The translations under genes and the position numbers were made by a program. Of a DNA stretch of 64,000 bases, positions 47,613 through 58,023 are shown in pieces. Origin of the DNA: Butyrivibrio sp. (lineage in GTDB: Bacteria; Bacillota; Clostridia; Lachnospirales; Lachnospiraceae). Position 1 is the stretch's first letter, and every line of letters begins with the position of its first letter. The stretch spans positions 51,426 through 115,425 of the forward strand of contig JAFXTN010000027.1 of the NCBI GenBank assembly GCA_017535785.1, in the 5' to 3' direction. Under the pieces are notes generated by a model. The model saw only the letters and a list, made by a program, of their open reading frames with translations. It did not search any database and was not told the origin of the DNA.

Positions 47613-48661
47613 TTACTGAATTCCTTTTTAAATAATGATGGTCCCAAATAAAATAAGATCAAACATATCACCATGATAAGAAGCGGTTTCAGCCACATAG
47701 GCGGATAAGGCACGATCTCATCATATGATAGTCTGTCTAAGATCGCAATTATGAGTACATGATAATAGTAAATGTAGTTCGAGCTCTTTTTTCCTATCTT
47801 ATATAGATGCTCGCCTGCGTAAACTCTGCACTCGGACAAAAGAAATACTCCGATGACCGCGATCAGCGAACCGATATATATTTCTTTCTTATCAAAGATA
47901 AATGTCTCTATTACAGACATGATGATACCAAGTACTATCATAAAGATAAACTTCTTTTTATGAGAAGACATCATATCGGTATAAGAATCGCCGTATTTAA
48001 GCCTCTTTTCCCTGAATATATCAGCCAAAAGAATTCCCAGGAGCACGAAAGGGAGTCCGAAAAAAAGCCAGTTTCTAAGGATAAACCATGTTGTGATGCT
48101 GATACCAAAGGGTCTTATCGGATAAAAGACCTCAAGCGCCTCACCAAAATACAGCATAAACAAAAGAAATGCTATAAGAACCTTATACCACTTTCTGAGT
48201 ACTCCCGCAAAGATATAAATAAGTCCTACCGAATAAAGAAGGGCAAAAAGAAACCACATATGGTCGAACACGAAAGCAGAATCATATATGAAGCTGCTCG
48301 TGTTAAAAAGAACAAAATAAATAAATTCTTTTAATGAATACTTGGTCATGAGCCATTCTTTTATCGAATCGCCAAGATATAAATGTATAAGAAGCGAAAA
48401 GATAAAGTAAACGGCGTAAACTATCACAGTTACCTTGAGTAATCTTATGAAATACCTTCCGCTCTTTTCTCTTATCTTTTCAACCGTATCATCACCGTCA
48501 CGAAGCAGATATCTTCCGGACAAAACAAAGAAAAACGGCACAGCCGTCCTGGTCACAGCTTCAAGTGCAAAGCCGAAAGTTCCGGGAAATCTCGTATGTA
48601 TGATGATAACGAACATACACGCTATGAAACTTATTAGATATAAAAATTTATTCTCTTTCAT
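47609..48661 (-). CDS. acyltransferase family 3 membrane protein
   Basis: The 350-residue protein has about ten membrane segments and the acyltransferase-3 pattern: an early His-containing helix (IIHTRFPGTFGF) and VPFFFVLSGRYL. Family members O-acetylate or acylate cell-wall polymers, exopolysaccharides or small molecules at the membrane. The substrate is unknown. It begins 23 bases after the hairpin at 48685-48708, with only a weak ribosome site (GGAAAAAAG), and overlaps metH by 4 bases. Confidence 0.82.
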   Translation of the reverse strand: MKENKFLYLISFIACMFVIIIHTRFPGTFGFALEAVTRTAVPFFFVLSGRYLLRDGDDTVEKIREKSGRYFIRLLKVTVIVYAVYFIFSLLIHLYLGDSIKEWLMTKYSLKEFIYFVLFNTSSFIYDSAFVFDHMWFLFALLYSVGLIYIFAGVLRKWYKVLIAFLLFMLYFGEALEVFYPIRPFGISITTWFILRNWLFFGLPFVLLGILLADIFREKRLKYGDSYTDMMSSHKKKFIFMIVLGIIMSVIETFIFDKKEIYIGSLIAVIGVFLLSECRVYAGEHLYKIGKKSSNYIYYYHVLIIAILDRLSYDEIVPYPPMWLKPLLIMVICLILFYLGPSLFKKEFSK

Positions 48662-48684
48662 GGGCTTTTTTCCGACTAGAAAAG

Positions 48685-48708
48685 AAGCACTGATATTACT
48701 CAGTGCTT
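48685..48708 (-). terminator. hairpin at the end of the ATP synthase unit
   Basis: A perfect 9-bp stem (48685-48693 with 48700-48708) has a 6-base loop that includes part of the lipoprotein gene's TAA stop (48696-48698). On the minus strand it is followed by CTTTTCT. It probably ends the atp operon, although the next gene begins only 23 bases after it, so some read-through may feed the acyltransferase-metH unit. Confidence 0.65.
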
Positions 48709-49220
48709 GAATCTGAATCTACGGTTGATAACTGATATGCATCTTCTGTGGTGACAGAAACTCCTTCACCCGAAGGGACCTCTCCGTGAAGCACCTGGAG
48801 AATCACAACCGCTCTGTTGTTGGCTCTCTCATAATACTGAGAAGCGAGCTGTTCATTCTCTTCATCAAATCCGCCGTCGTATGCAAGATGATAACATTCA
48901 TTGGCTTTCTGCATATACTCGGCCGCTTCAACTGTAATATCCGCAACACCCGAAAACTCATCGGGTACTTCACACTGTCCCATCTTCTGATAAATCTCAT
49001 TCATCTCATCAAGATAACCAAGAAGTTCTTCCTTTGCTCCCTCGGATTCTGAATCTATTGAATCGATAGAATTACCAAGTTCTGCAAGTTTATCATAAAA
49101 CTCAGACATTTCAGCCTTATATGCTTCAAGCTTTTCGTTCTTTTTGCCACAACCGATAGCCATGAATATTGAAACTAATATAAGTCCCAAACAAAAACTC
49201 TTTTTCAAAAACTTTTTCAA
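48696..49220 (-). CDS. small putative lipoprotein downstream of atpC
   Basis: I place the start at a TTG (49220) with GGAGAGAG upstream, giving 174 residues. The N-terminus is KKFLKKSF, then a hydrophobic stretch ending in the lipobox MAIGCG, so Cys is likely lipidated. The rest is acidic and helical (about 30-150), with a Ser/Thr-rich end. I do not recognise the family. It lies 16 bases after atpC and before the unit's terminator hairpin, so it is cotranscribed with the ATP synthase. A role in ATP synthase function is possible but unproven. Confidence 0.75.
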   Translation of the reverse strand: MKKFLKKSFCLGLILVSIFMAIGCGKKNEKLEAYKAEMSEFYDKLAELGNSIDSIDSESEGAKEELLGYLDEMNEIYQKMGQCEVPDEFSGVADITVEAAEYMQKANECYHLAYDGGFDEENEQLASQYYERANNRAVVILQVLHGEVPSGEGVSVTTEDAYQLSTVDSDSSTE

Positions 49221-49236
49221 AATCTCTCTCCGTATG

Positions 49237-49662
49237 TCAATCAGAATATTTAGCTGCCGCCTTAAGTCTGGTGAGAGCTCTTGCAAGTCCCGCCTGAGAC
49301 TTCCTAAACTCTTTTATAGACTGCTTATGCTGAAGATGTTCCATTGCAAACTCATAAGCTTCCCTTGCTCTTTGCTTATCGATATCCTCAGGTCTTTCGA
49401 CGGTATTCACAAGAACTATACACCTATTGTTAGCTACTTGTACTGACCCAAGACTGACAACACCGTAAAGCCACTCTCCGCCGGGCTGTTTTATCTTGAT
49501 AACTCCATCGGAAAGCGCGAGGATCATCTCCTCGTGATTGGCCAAAAGCGCAAGCTCACCGTCAGCGCAGGGAAGAATGATCTCCTCAGCTCTGTCATCA
49601 TAAAATATTCCGTTTACAGATATGACCCTCAGTCCGAAGGTCGGGGCTTTTTCACCGTTCAT
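49237..49662 (-). CDS. atpC: ATP synthase F1 epsilon subunit
   Basis: The 141-residue protein has the N-terminal beta-sandwich (LRVISVNGIFYDDRAEEIILPCADGELALLANHE) and the C-terminal helical hairpin (RAREAYEFAMEHLQHKQSIKEF). It is part of the central rotor and can inhibit ATP hydrolysis. It begins 3 bases after the atpD stop. The motif normally reading PG in the first strand (PGxxGxxxxLPxH) is here CADGELALLANHE. Confidence 0.93.
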   Translation of the reverse strand: MNGEKAPTFGLRVISVNGIFYDDRAEEIILPCADGELALLANHEEMILALSDGVIKIKQPGGEWLYGVVSLGSVQVANNRCIVLVNTVERPEDIDKQRAREAYEFAMEHLQHKQSIKEFRKSQAGLARALTRLKAAAKYSD

Positions 49663-49665
49663 ATA

Positions 49666-51075
<1,410 letters not shown>

Positions 51076-51098
51076 TCAAATCTAAAATCAAATTAAAA

Positions 51099-52031
51099 TT
51101 ATGACTGTTTCTTTTTCTCTTTTGCCATTTTTACTTCTTTGGCATGTTTAAGAGCCTTGGCTCCGCTGACAACCTCTGTTATCTCCTGGGTTATCATCGC
51201 CTGTCTCTGCCTGTTGTATGTCCTTTGAAGCTCATTTATCATCTTCTCGGCATTCTTATTGGCAGAATCCATGGCCATCATACGGGCACTCTGCACACTG
51301 CAAAACGCTTCTACAAGAGCACCGTATATAAATCCCGTGATATAATTGGGGACAATATTGTCCAAAACCGCTGAAGGACTGGGTTCCATGAGGAATTCCT
51401 CGAGAAGAGTTCCCGCAGGTATCTTCTCCTGTCTGATATCGGTGATGAGATCAAGCGGAAGAAGCTTTTCAAATCTTGTCTCGGTCTTATTCCCGTGAAC
51501 AGTTGTATATATTATGTAAAACTCATCAATCTTTCTTGTATAGTAATACTCAAGTATCTCTGCTGCGATCTTCCTCGCCCTGTGAAGTGTAGGATTCTGA
51601 GATGTAAAGATAAAAGATTCTTCAATCTTCATATCTTTAGACGCAAAATGAAATCTTCCCACCTCACCGATAACAAAGAGCTTCCATTTATCACCGTCGT
51701 TTCTGATATGCTCTTCGGCAAGCTTTAAAACATTGTGGTTATAAGCTCCCGCAAGGCCCTTATCATCAGTAAAGACGATGTAACCGCGCCTTCTCTCTTC
51801 TTCCGGGATATCAAGCCTTGTCTCCAAAAAGATATTTTCAACTCCTTCGGGGAGATGACGGACTATTCTGGAGATCATAGCCTGTGTGGAAAAGAAAAAC
51901 GGCTCGGTATCGGTAAGCATCTTCCTTGCTCTTCTAAGCTTGGTGGAAGATATGAGATACATCGCATTTGTAATTTTTCTGGTATCGTTAACGCTTTCTA
52001 TACGATCCCTTATTTCTTTAATAGTTGCCAC
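51099..52031 (-). CDS. atpG: ATP synthase F1 gamma subunit
   Basis: The 310-residue rotor subunit has the N-terminal helix ([20 protein letters not shown]) and the C-terminal helix (ASAR-like segment [36 protein letters not shown]). It is about 20 residues longer than many gamma subunits, with a lysine-rich C-terminal tail. The start is GTG at 52031, overlapping atpA by 14 bases. Confidence 0.96.
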   Translation of the reverse strand: MATIKEIRDRIESVNDTRKITNAMYLISSTKLRRARKMLTDTEPFFFSTQAMISRIVRHLPEGVENIFLETRLDIPEEERRRGYIVFTDDKGLAGAYNHNVLKLAEEHIRNDGDKWKLFVIGEVGRFHFASKDMKIEESFIFTSQNPTLHRARKIAAEILEYYYTRKIDEFYIIYTTVHGNKTETRFEKLLPLDLITDIRQEKIPAGTLLEEFLMEPSPSAVLDNIVPNYITGFIYGALVEAFCSVQSARMMAMDSANKNAEKMINELQRTYNRQRQAMITQEITEVVSGAKALKHAKEVKMAKEKKKQS

Positions 52032-53805
52032 TTGCTATCTCTTCCTTAAGCTTTTTGTTCTCAGCATCGTTAAATGCATCTACGGCATCAAGGATTCTCT
52101 TTTTCAAATTATCCGAAAGATCCTTACTGGTCCTAAGATCGTCGCAGATCTCGCCCTGCTCCGTATTAAAGTATGTAAGAAGTCTTTCCTTATATTCTCT
52201 GACGCTCTTAACCGGAACAATATCAAGCTTTCCTGAACCAACCGCAACAAGTATGATAACCTGCTCATGCATTGCAAGCGGATGCTCCAACGGCTGCTTA
52301 AGAAGTTCCATAAGAACATTGCCATGATCAAGCTGCTTCTTGGTCGTCTCGTCAAGATCTGAACTAAACTGTGTGAATACAGCCATCTCTCTGTACTGTG
52401 CAAGATCCACCCTGATACTGCCCGCAGCCTTCTTCATAGCCTTGGTCTGGGCTGCAGATCCTACACGGGATACCGAAAGTCCGACGTTAACTGCAGGTCT
52501 CATTCCTTCGAAGAAAAGATCACTCTCTAGGAATATCTGTCCGTCGGTAATGGAAATGACATTGGTCGGAATATATGAAGATACATCTCCGGCCTGTGTC
52601 TCTATAATAGGAAGGGCCGTTATGGATCCTCCTCCGAGCTCTGAAGAGAGCTTACTTGATCTCTCCAAAAGTCTTGAATGCAGATAGAAAACATCTCCGG
52701 GATAAGCCTCACGTCCGGGTGATCTCTCAAGAAGCAGCGAAAGTGCTCTGTACGCAACCGCATGCTTGGAAAGATCGTCGTATATGATAAGTACATCCTT
52801 GCCCTGATACATGAAATACTCGGCAAGTGCAGTTCCCGAATAAGGTGCGATATACTGAAGAGGCGCCATATCAGAAGCTGTGGAGCTTACTACAATAGAA
52901 TAATCCATAGCTCCGGTCTTCTTAAGCGTCTGTACGATCTTAGCTACAGTAGATGCCTTCTGACCTATAGCTACATAGATACAGATAACATCCTTACCCT
53001 TCTGGTTGATGATCGTATCAAGAGCGATCGAGGTCTTACCGGTCTGTCTGTCACCGATAATAAGCTCTCTCTGTCCTCTTCCTATAGGAAACATTGTATC
53101 AATAGAAAGAATACCGGTTTCCATAGGCTCGCAAACAGACTGTCTCTCAACAATTCCGGGTGCGGGTTCTTCAACCGCCCTGTATCCGGATTCCTTTATA
53201 TCACCCTGTCCGTCGATAGGCGCTCCGAGCGCGTCGATAACTCTTCCTATAAAAGCTTCTCCGACAGGTATTCCGGCCTCTTTATAAGTTCTTACAGCTC
53301 TGGTTCCCTGTCTTATAGAAGTATCATTACCAAAAAGGATACATCCGATATGGTCATCTCTGATATCCTGAGCCATACCCTTGGTACCGCCTTCAAACTC
53401 TATGATCTCGCCATAGAAAGCGTGCTCGATACCATCGATATTGGCAATACCGTCGCCCACCCAGGTAACGGTTCCGACCTCTCTATCCTCAATGGCAAGG
53501 TCGAATCCCTCAACCTTATTACTGAGCATAGAGATTATCTTACCGGTCTCTCTGTCCCCGGTCTTGCGACTGATCTTATTAAGTTCAGCACGAAGCTGTC
53601 TGGCTCTTCCCGCATCGGACCAATCGTATTCATAGTTCATGCATGATACGATGAATCCTCCGCCTATTGAAGGGTCACTTATAAGCTCAACATCTATTTC
53701 CGTCACATCAAACTTCTTGCAGAGAACAGCCTTGATCTTATCAAGCTGCTCGCTGCTCGGAGCTGTTTCGGCATAGCGGAGCTTTGCTTTTAAAACATCA
53801 CTCAT
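52018..53805 (-). CDS. atpA: ATP synthase alpha subunit fused to a delta-subunit C-terminal domain
   Basis: The product has 595 residues, about 90 more than a normal alpha subunit. Residues about 92-595 are a full alpha subunit: the start of the N-terminal helix ([13 protein letters not shown]), [12 protein letters not shown], the P-loop GDRQTGKTS at 251-258, and the [17 protein letters not shown] motif. Residues about 5-75 resemble the C-terminal domain of the delta/OSCP subunit: [21 protein letters not shown], then [10 protein letters not shown], then [13 protein letters not shown], matching the order of delta proteins (lsxxQ...l, DpsliGG, D.S...kL..l). No separate atpH gene lies between atpF and atpA, its normal place. 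The start ATG at 53805 has GGAG at 7 bases and overlaps atpF by 8 bases. The N-terminal half of delta, which normally binds alpha, is absent. The fusion is seen in the sequence; the delta identity is by pattern reading and I am fairly sure. Confidence 0.9.
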   Translation of the reverse strand: MSDVLKAKLRYAETAPSSEQLDKIKAVLCKKFDVTEIDVELISDPSIGGGFIVSCMNYEYDWSDAGRARQLRAELNKISRKTGDRETGKIISMLSNKVEGFDLAIEDREVGTVTWVGDGIANIDGIEHAFYGEIIEFEGGTKGMAQDIRDDHIGCILFGNDTSIRQGTRAVRTYKEAGIPVGEAFIGRVIDALGAPIDGQGDIKESGYRAVEEPAPGIVERQSVCEPMETGILSIDTMFPIGRGQRELIIGDRQTGKTSIALDTIINQKGKDVICIYVAIGQKASTVAKIVQTLKKTGAMDYSIVVSSTASDMAPLQYIAPYSGTALAEYFMYQGKDVLIIYDDLSKHAVAYRALSLLLERSPGREAYPGDVFYLHSRLLERSSKLSSELGGGSITALPIIETQAGDVSSYIPTNVISITDGQIFLESDLFFEGMRPAVNVGLSVSRVGSAAQTKAMKKAAGSIRVDLAQYREMAVFTQFSSDLDETTKKQLDHGNVLMELLKQPLEHPLAMHEQVIILVAVGSGKLDIVPVKSVREYKERLLTYFNTEQGEICDDLRTSKDLSDNLKKRILDAVDAFNDAENKKLKEEIASGNY

Positions 53806-54289
53806 TATTTACTCCGGCTTCAACGATAAATTTGTCATAAAGTTTCATGTCGTCTTCGCTGCTATGCTTGGTCGCTGCAATCTTGGAAGCGGCATCAATT
53901 ACCATATCGGTAAGCTGAGCTGCATAAACCTCTTTGGCACGCTCATTCTCAACCTCGGCATTATGTCTAGCTTCCATAATGATCTGCTCGCCCTTTTTCT
54001 TGGCATCGCTGACGATGCGCTCATACTCAACATAACCTTGCTTCTTGATGTCAGAAATAATTGTCTCCTTCTGCGCATCAATTTCAGCAATCTTGTTCTC
54101 ATATTCTACTTGGGTCGTTAGAGCCTTATGAGCAGCTTCATCGGCGGATCTTGTAGCATCATCCACTTCTTCCATTCTCTTGGCGATAACTGCGTCAACT
54201 CTTCCAAACAGAAATTTTTTGGCGACAAAAAACAAAAGTAAAAGATTAAAAATTGTACACCCAATACTCAAAATACTTATATTTAACAC
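53798..54289 (-). CDS. atpF: ATP synthase F0 b subunit
   Basis: The 163-residue peripheral stalk subunit has one N-terminal membrane segment ([16 protein letters not shown]) and a long charged helix to the C-terminus, expected to form a coiled coil. It is of normal length for b, so no delta domain is fused here, unlike the b-delta fusion of mycobacteria. The start is GTG with GAGGG upstream; the ATG two bases earlier is out of frame and hits a stop at once. Confidence 0.93.
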   Translation of the reverse strand: MLNISILSIGCTIFNLLLLFFVAKKFLFGRVDAVIAKRMEEVDDATRSADEAAHKALTTQVEYENKIAEIDAQKETIISDIKKQGYVEYERIVSDAKKKGEQIIMEARHNAEVENERAKEVYAAQLTDMVIDAASKIAATKHSSEDDMKLYDKFIVEAGVNNE

Positions 54290-54322
54290 ATCTATACCCT
54301 CGTCACTTTATTTTATAAACGA

Positions 54323-54541
54323 TCATGAGAAAAGAATGATCATAATAGCTACAACGAAACCATAAATAGCTGTAGCCTCGGCAAGTGCACAACCAAGAAG
54401 AAGAAGTTTCATGATCTTTCCGTCTGCTTCGGGCTGTCTTGCAACCGCATCAGTAGCCTTAGCTGTAGCAAGGCCGATACCGATTCCTGCTCCGATTCCT
54501 GTGAATGCAGCGATAGCCGCACCGATTGCTGTTAAATTCAT
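54323..54541 (-). CDS. atpE: ATP synthase F0 c subunit (proton type)
   Basis: The 72-residue hairpin has two membrane helices joined by the RQPEADGK loop, with the ion-binding Glu55 in helix 2 (CALAEATAIYGF). The Na-specific signature is not complete: the helix-1 Gln of Ilyobacter-type c subunits is Ile22, and the Ser after the Glu is Ala56. By known families this points to proton rather than sodium coupling. Confidence 0.96.
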   Translation of the reverse strand: MNLTAIGAAIAAFTGIGAGIGIGLATAKATDAVARQPEADGKIMKLLLLGCALAEATAIYGFVVAIMIILFS

Positions 54542-54569
54542 CTTTAAATCCTCCTTAGCGCCAAATCTA

Positions 54570-55253
54570 TTATTCGACAGCTTCTTTTATATATAATGAT
54601 GTCAAAAATACAAATACATATGCCTGTATTGCTCCATCAAATATATCAAAATAAACACTTAAGAGTGCCGGGAATATAACGGGTGCCACGTGCTTGATAA
54701 GCTCCATGATAACGGTCGCTCCCAAGATATTACCGAAAAGTCGCATGCAAAGAGACAACGGTCTGATCGCAAGCTCTAAAACATTCATGGGGGCTATTAC
54801 CGGCATAGGCTCGGCAAAACCCTTAAACCATTTTCCCAATCCTTTCTTACGAAGTCCGGCTGCTTCAACGAGTATAATACTCATCAAAGAAAGAGCAACT
54901 GTCACGGTAAGGTCCATGGTCGGAGGCGTAAACCCAAACAATCCGATCATATTTGATGCTGCTATAAAAATCAGAACAACAGCCAAATAATCCTGATATC
55001 TGATTGCTTCCTCTCCGAGCATGCCACCTGTCACGCCTCTTATCCAGAGGACGAAACTCTCAACAGCTGCTTGCCTTTTGGAAATATTATGAACTTTAAA
55101 ATCGCGGGTAAGAAATAAGATCAGAAGAAAAAGGACTCCCAAAATTATCCATGTGACGACAACAGACTTATAAAGATCAAATAAACCATTGCCGTAAGGA
55201 ATATGAATAAAAGCTTTATCTTCCTTAAGAAGTTCATTAAGTAGCTCTTTCAT
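54570..55253 (-). CDS. atpB: ATP synthase F0 a subunit
   Basis: The 227-residue membrane subunit provides the ion half-channels. It shows the essential Arg in ELAIRPLSLCMRLFGNILGATVI and several membrane helices. I use the ATG at 55253 because GAGGAGA lies just upstream; a longer frame would run through the promoter at 55285-55313. It is the first gene of the operon; no atpI lies upstream. Confidence 0.95.
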   Translation of the reverse strand: MKELLNELLKEDKAFIHIPYGNGLFDLYKSVVVTWIILGVLFLLILFLTRDFKVHNISKRQAAVESFVLWIRGVTGGMLGEEAIRYQDYLAVVLIFIAASNMIGLFGFTPPTMDLTVTVALSLMSIILVEAAGLRKKGLGKWFKGFAEPMPVIAPMNVLELAIRPLSLCMRLFGNILGATVIMELIKHVAPVIFPALLSVYFDIFDGAIQAYVFVFLTSLYIKEAVE

Positions 55254-55284
55254 GCCGTATCTCCTCTTTCCAAAACTATCTTCT

Positions 55285-55313
55285 ATTATAGAAAAGATGC
55301 GGTAATTGTGCAA
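55285..55313 (-). promoter_or_regulatory. sigma-A-type promoter of the ATP synthase operon
   Basis: On the minus strand TTGCAC (55308-55313), a 17-base spacer and a perfect TATAAT (55285-55290) lie about 32 bases before atpB. It sits immediately downstream of the FapA terminator. Confidence 0.8.
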
Positions 55314-55317
55314 CCTA

Positions 55318-55348
55318 AAAGGCGATGAGAATATCTCTCACCGCCTTT
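55318..55348 (-). terminator. terminator of the FapA-like gene
   Basis: A 13-bp stem with one G-T pair (55318-55330 with 55336-55348) and a 5-base loop lies 22 bases after the FapA-like gene and ends in TTTT on the minus strand. It separates that gene from the atp promoter. Confidence 0.75.
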
Positions 55349-55370
55349 ATCAACTCATTTATAATGATTG

Positions 55371-57890
55371 TTACAGTATCTCAATACCGTCTTTCTGAGC
55401 ATTTGCTTTGACTATCATCTTATCATAGGTCTTCCTGTCATTCTCGATCCTAAGGACTATTCCGTCGATAACAAATATTGTACCCGCATATGCAACCTCA
55501 GAAATGACCGCCTGCGCAGAGCTTCCTTTATCTATCTCCGCCTGTATCCTTACCTTCTTGGCAGAAAGCTCTTTTATCTTAGCTTCCTTCATACCGACTG
55601 CAGCATTTATCTTGATCTTCCACTGCATCTTCTGTCTGTCGACAGCGCCTGCTTCCTGGAGCTTAAGGCTCTCTGTCTGAAGCGTCCTAAGATCCTCTTC
55701 CTCTCTGCTTATCATCTTTTGAATATTGTTATACTCGGTAAGGAGTGAGCCGTTCACACCAAGATTGATGATGGTCTTGGCTCCGGATCGGTTTCCTACC
55801 GATGCAGTCTCTATTCCGACAAGGCTCTGACACGTTCCGCCATATATGATACCGACACGGCCGTATGTCTTTATAAGTCCGTTGGAACTGATCTTACAAT
55901 TAATAAAGTAGTTACCCGAAATGTTCCTTCCGGTAATTGTTACACCCTCAAAGAACTTAGCTGAAATATCACCTTTTGCGGTGATCGAACCTCTGATGGG
56001 ACAAGTCGCGCCGCCCTTGATGATAACATTTCCTCCGCTCACGATCTCAGAGCTCTCCATATGACCGCCTATGATGATATCTCCGGTAGCCTTGATATCA
56101 CTGCTTGAGTGGACATCACCCGTTACATATACAACGCCGTCGTAATTGATCTTCTTATCGGTAACCTTAACTTCAGGAAGTATCATAACCTTCTGAATAT
56201 TAATGACGCCGTCGACCATACTGATGGCACCGGAGTACTTTGCGACATATGTAACCCTGTCATTAAGGATCATAAAGCCTTCGCCCTTAAGGATAGGGAT
56301 TTCTTTTCCATTTCTGGCCTTAAGAGTTTCTCCGAATACATTGTATCCGTCTTCTCCCTTTGTAGCCCTGTGATAATAAGCAAGCTTATCGCCGACACGA
56401 ACCTGCTTAAGCGTATCCATATTGGAAAGATCGGCTGTACCGTCTTTTAATATGATAGGTTCCGTATTGGTCTCTGTATCAAAGAAGAAATCATAATATC
56501 CGTCAACACCGTCAACAGGGCCCTTTCCGGCCGCAACAACATAATTCTCGTTGGAATTAAGGTGACGGAGCATCCTTGCAATTCCTTCTTTATCTATACC
56601 CATTTTGATACGGCATTTTAAAAGGAAATTTATCACAAGCTCTTCCGTATATGTTGCACCGTCGCTTCTAAGCGGAAGCTTTAACATGCATAACATATCG
56701 TCTGCTGTAAAAGAGATATAGTCATCCCTATGTGCCAGCATAGAATTAAGAAGAACCGCATCATCGCTGACTCCCTCAGTTCTGTCGAGCGCAATAGGGC
56801 TTTCTTGACGTCTGATCTTCTCGCTTGCAGACATCTCGCCGCTTTCAAGCTTCTCTCTGATCCGCCTCATATCAACAGCCGTATACATCATAGTCGTATA
56901 CTTGCTGATATCAAGACCTTCCTCTATTCCAAGTCTGATCTCGCGCATCTGATCTGCCTGATAAAGAGGCTTTGCATAAGGCGTAATATCTATCTGATGC
57001 TCTAGACCGGTCCTCAATTCATACATCTGCATCCAACCGTATGACGGATCTGCGTATCTTCCGACATCGACTCCGCTCTCAAGTCCGAGTCTGATCTCTT
57101 TTATCGCATCACCTCTCATGTCACCGGTGATATGCCTGTCTATATCGATACCTTCTTTTAAGCATATCCTGATCTGTTCGATCTGCTCGGCATCAAAATT
57201 GTCTTTGATATATCTTCCTATATCAACACCGTCAAGATAAGCAAGATGTAACTGCTCAAGAATACTCGCATTATGCTGAGTTATCTCTGCACCTGTAAAA
57301 ACAAGTCCGTCCGCAGCACTCTTTCTCACGGCTCTCATTTTCATATAAGGAATGTTCGGTGATGCATAATGAGAAATATCAATCCCGGCTTCAAGGCCCT
57401 TTCTGATCTCTCTCATCTGCCTACTGTCATAGGAAGGATCCTGGTAAAAGATAATGGGAACATCGTGATCTTTGGACAGACCAAGTCGAAGCTCTCGCAT
57501 CTGATCGGCAAGATATTCAGGCTTAGCATAAGCAGACACATCTATACCGGAAGCTATGCCCTGGCGTATCTGTGAAAGCTGTTGAAGATCAAATCCCTGT
57601 TCTCTATATGAAGACATATCTATTCCCTGAGACATCTCAAGACGAAGTTCCTCCATCTCCGTCCAAGGCATTTCAGGGTTTGTATATTTTGTTACATCAA
57701 CTTTATCTGCAATTCCCTTCCTGATCTCAGCCAGCTGAAGGGCATTAAAACCAAGAGCCTTAAGCTTTTCAACATCGGCTCCCAAGTTTGCACACAACTC
57801 TAATTCTCTCTCATAGGCGTTCTTATTAAAAGATTCAAGTCCGGCATAACTATTTAATTCGTTCACAAGTTCATCATCCTGCACAGTCAT
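55371..57890 (-). CDS. FapA/DUF342 polymer protein with a 26-residue repeat domain
   Basis: From the ATG at 57890 (GAGGG ten bases upstream) the product has 839 residues. Its N-terminal part (about residues 50-350) is made of 12 copies of a 26-residue unit with the core Q-M-R-E-I-R-x-G-L-E-x-G-I-D-I-S-x-Y-A-x-P. The C-terminal part is a FapA/DUF342 domain: a beta-rich lead-in, then a right-handed beta-helix (YVTGDVHSSSDIKATGDIII, GGNVIIKGGATCPIRGSI), then a coiled coil and a final strand region. FapA-type proteins are associated with polymer secretion or membrane-proximal assemblies in some bacteria, but function is uncertain. It is a single-gene unit with its own promoter and terminator, and is divergent from the secreted paralog array. 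Confidence 0.85.
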   Translation of the reverse strand: MTVQDDELVNELNSYAGLESFNKNAYERELELCANLGADVEKLKALGFNALQLAEIRKGIADKVDVTKYTNPEMPWTEMEELRLEMSQGIDMSSYREQGFDLQQLSQIRQGIASGIDVSAYAKPEYLADQMRELRLGLSKDHDVPIIFYQDPSYDSRQMREIRKGLEAGIDISHYASPNIPYMKMRAVRKSAADGLVFTGAEITQHNASILEQLHLAYLDGVDIGRYIKDNFDAEQIEQIRICLKEGIDIDRHITGDMRGDAIKEIRLGLESGVDVGRYADPSYGWMQMYELRTGLEHQIDITPYAKPLYQADQMREIRLGIEEGLDISKYTTMMYTAVDMRRIREKLESGEMSASEKIRRQESPIALDRTEGVSDDAVLLNSMLAHRDDYISFTADDMLCMLKLPLRSDGATYTEELVINFLLKCRIKMGIDKEGIARMLRHLNSNENYVVAAGKGPVDGVDGYYDFFFDTETNTEPIILKDGTADLSNMDTLKQVRVGDKLAYYHRATKGEDGYNVFGETLKARNGKEIPILKGEGFMILNDRVTYVAKYSGAISMVDGVINIQKVMILPEVKVTDKKINYDGVVYVTGDVHSSSDIKATGDIIIGGHMESSEIVSGGNVIIKGGATCPIRGSITAKGDISAKFFEGVTITGRNISGNYFINCKISSNGLIKTYGRVGIIYGGTCQSLVGIETASVGNRSGAKTIINLGVNGSLLTEYNNIQKMISREEEDLRTLQTESLKLQEAGAVDRQKMQWKIKINAAVGMKEAKIKELSAKKVRIQAEIDKGSSAQAVISEVAYAGTIFVIDGIVLRIENDRKTYDKMIVKANAQKDGIEIL
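56838..57749 (-). repeat. 12-unit, 26-residue protein repeat in the FapA-like gene
   Basis: Counting from the TTG codon at 57935, the E-[IL]-R core falls at residues 69, 95, 121, 147, 175, 201, 227, 254, 279, 305, 331 and 357. Spacing is 26 in eight of eleven steps (the others 25, 27 and 28). The seventh unit is degenerate (EQLHLAYLDGVDIGRY). Each unit reads as a helix followed by a turn ending near D-[IV]-S-x-Y. Confidence 0.9.
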
Positions 57891-57947
57891 TAATTTTATG
57901 CCCTCATAAGATATAGAATATTCAGATATATCCAAATATATATGTTA

Positions 57948-57977
57948 ATTTTACCATATATTCTGCACTTTACTCAA
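57948..57977 (-). promoter_or_regulatory. probable promoter of the FapA-like gene
   Basis: The minus strand has TTGAGT (57972-57977), an 18-base spacer and TAAAAT (57948-57953). A transcript from here would start near 57941, which supports the ATG at 57890 over the TTG at 57935 as start codon. Confidence 0.55.
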
Positions 57978-58023
57978 TAAAGTCAGATATTAAGAAAATT
58001 ATAAAAAATTTCTTAAAAAAGTA

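Noticed and set aside
47613-48661. SAM or cobalamin riboswitch before metH
   Set aside because: metH overlaps the acyltransferase by 4 bases, so there is no leader; the gap before the acyltransferase is under 40 bases.
53525-53550. Internal start of atpA at the Met in IISMLSNK, which would give a normal-length alpha subunit
   Set aside because: Only a weak purine stretch lies upstream, while the ATG at 53805 has GGAG at 7 bases and is coupled to atpF. The upstream codons are also delta-like, not random. It remains the main alternative to a pure fusion product.
52762-53646. A 294-codon open frame on the plus strand across atpA
   Set aside because: It is antisense to a strongly conserved gene, has no family resemblance, and is rich in Ser, Arg and Leu as expected of a shadow frame.
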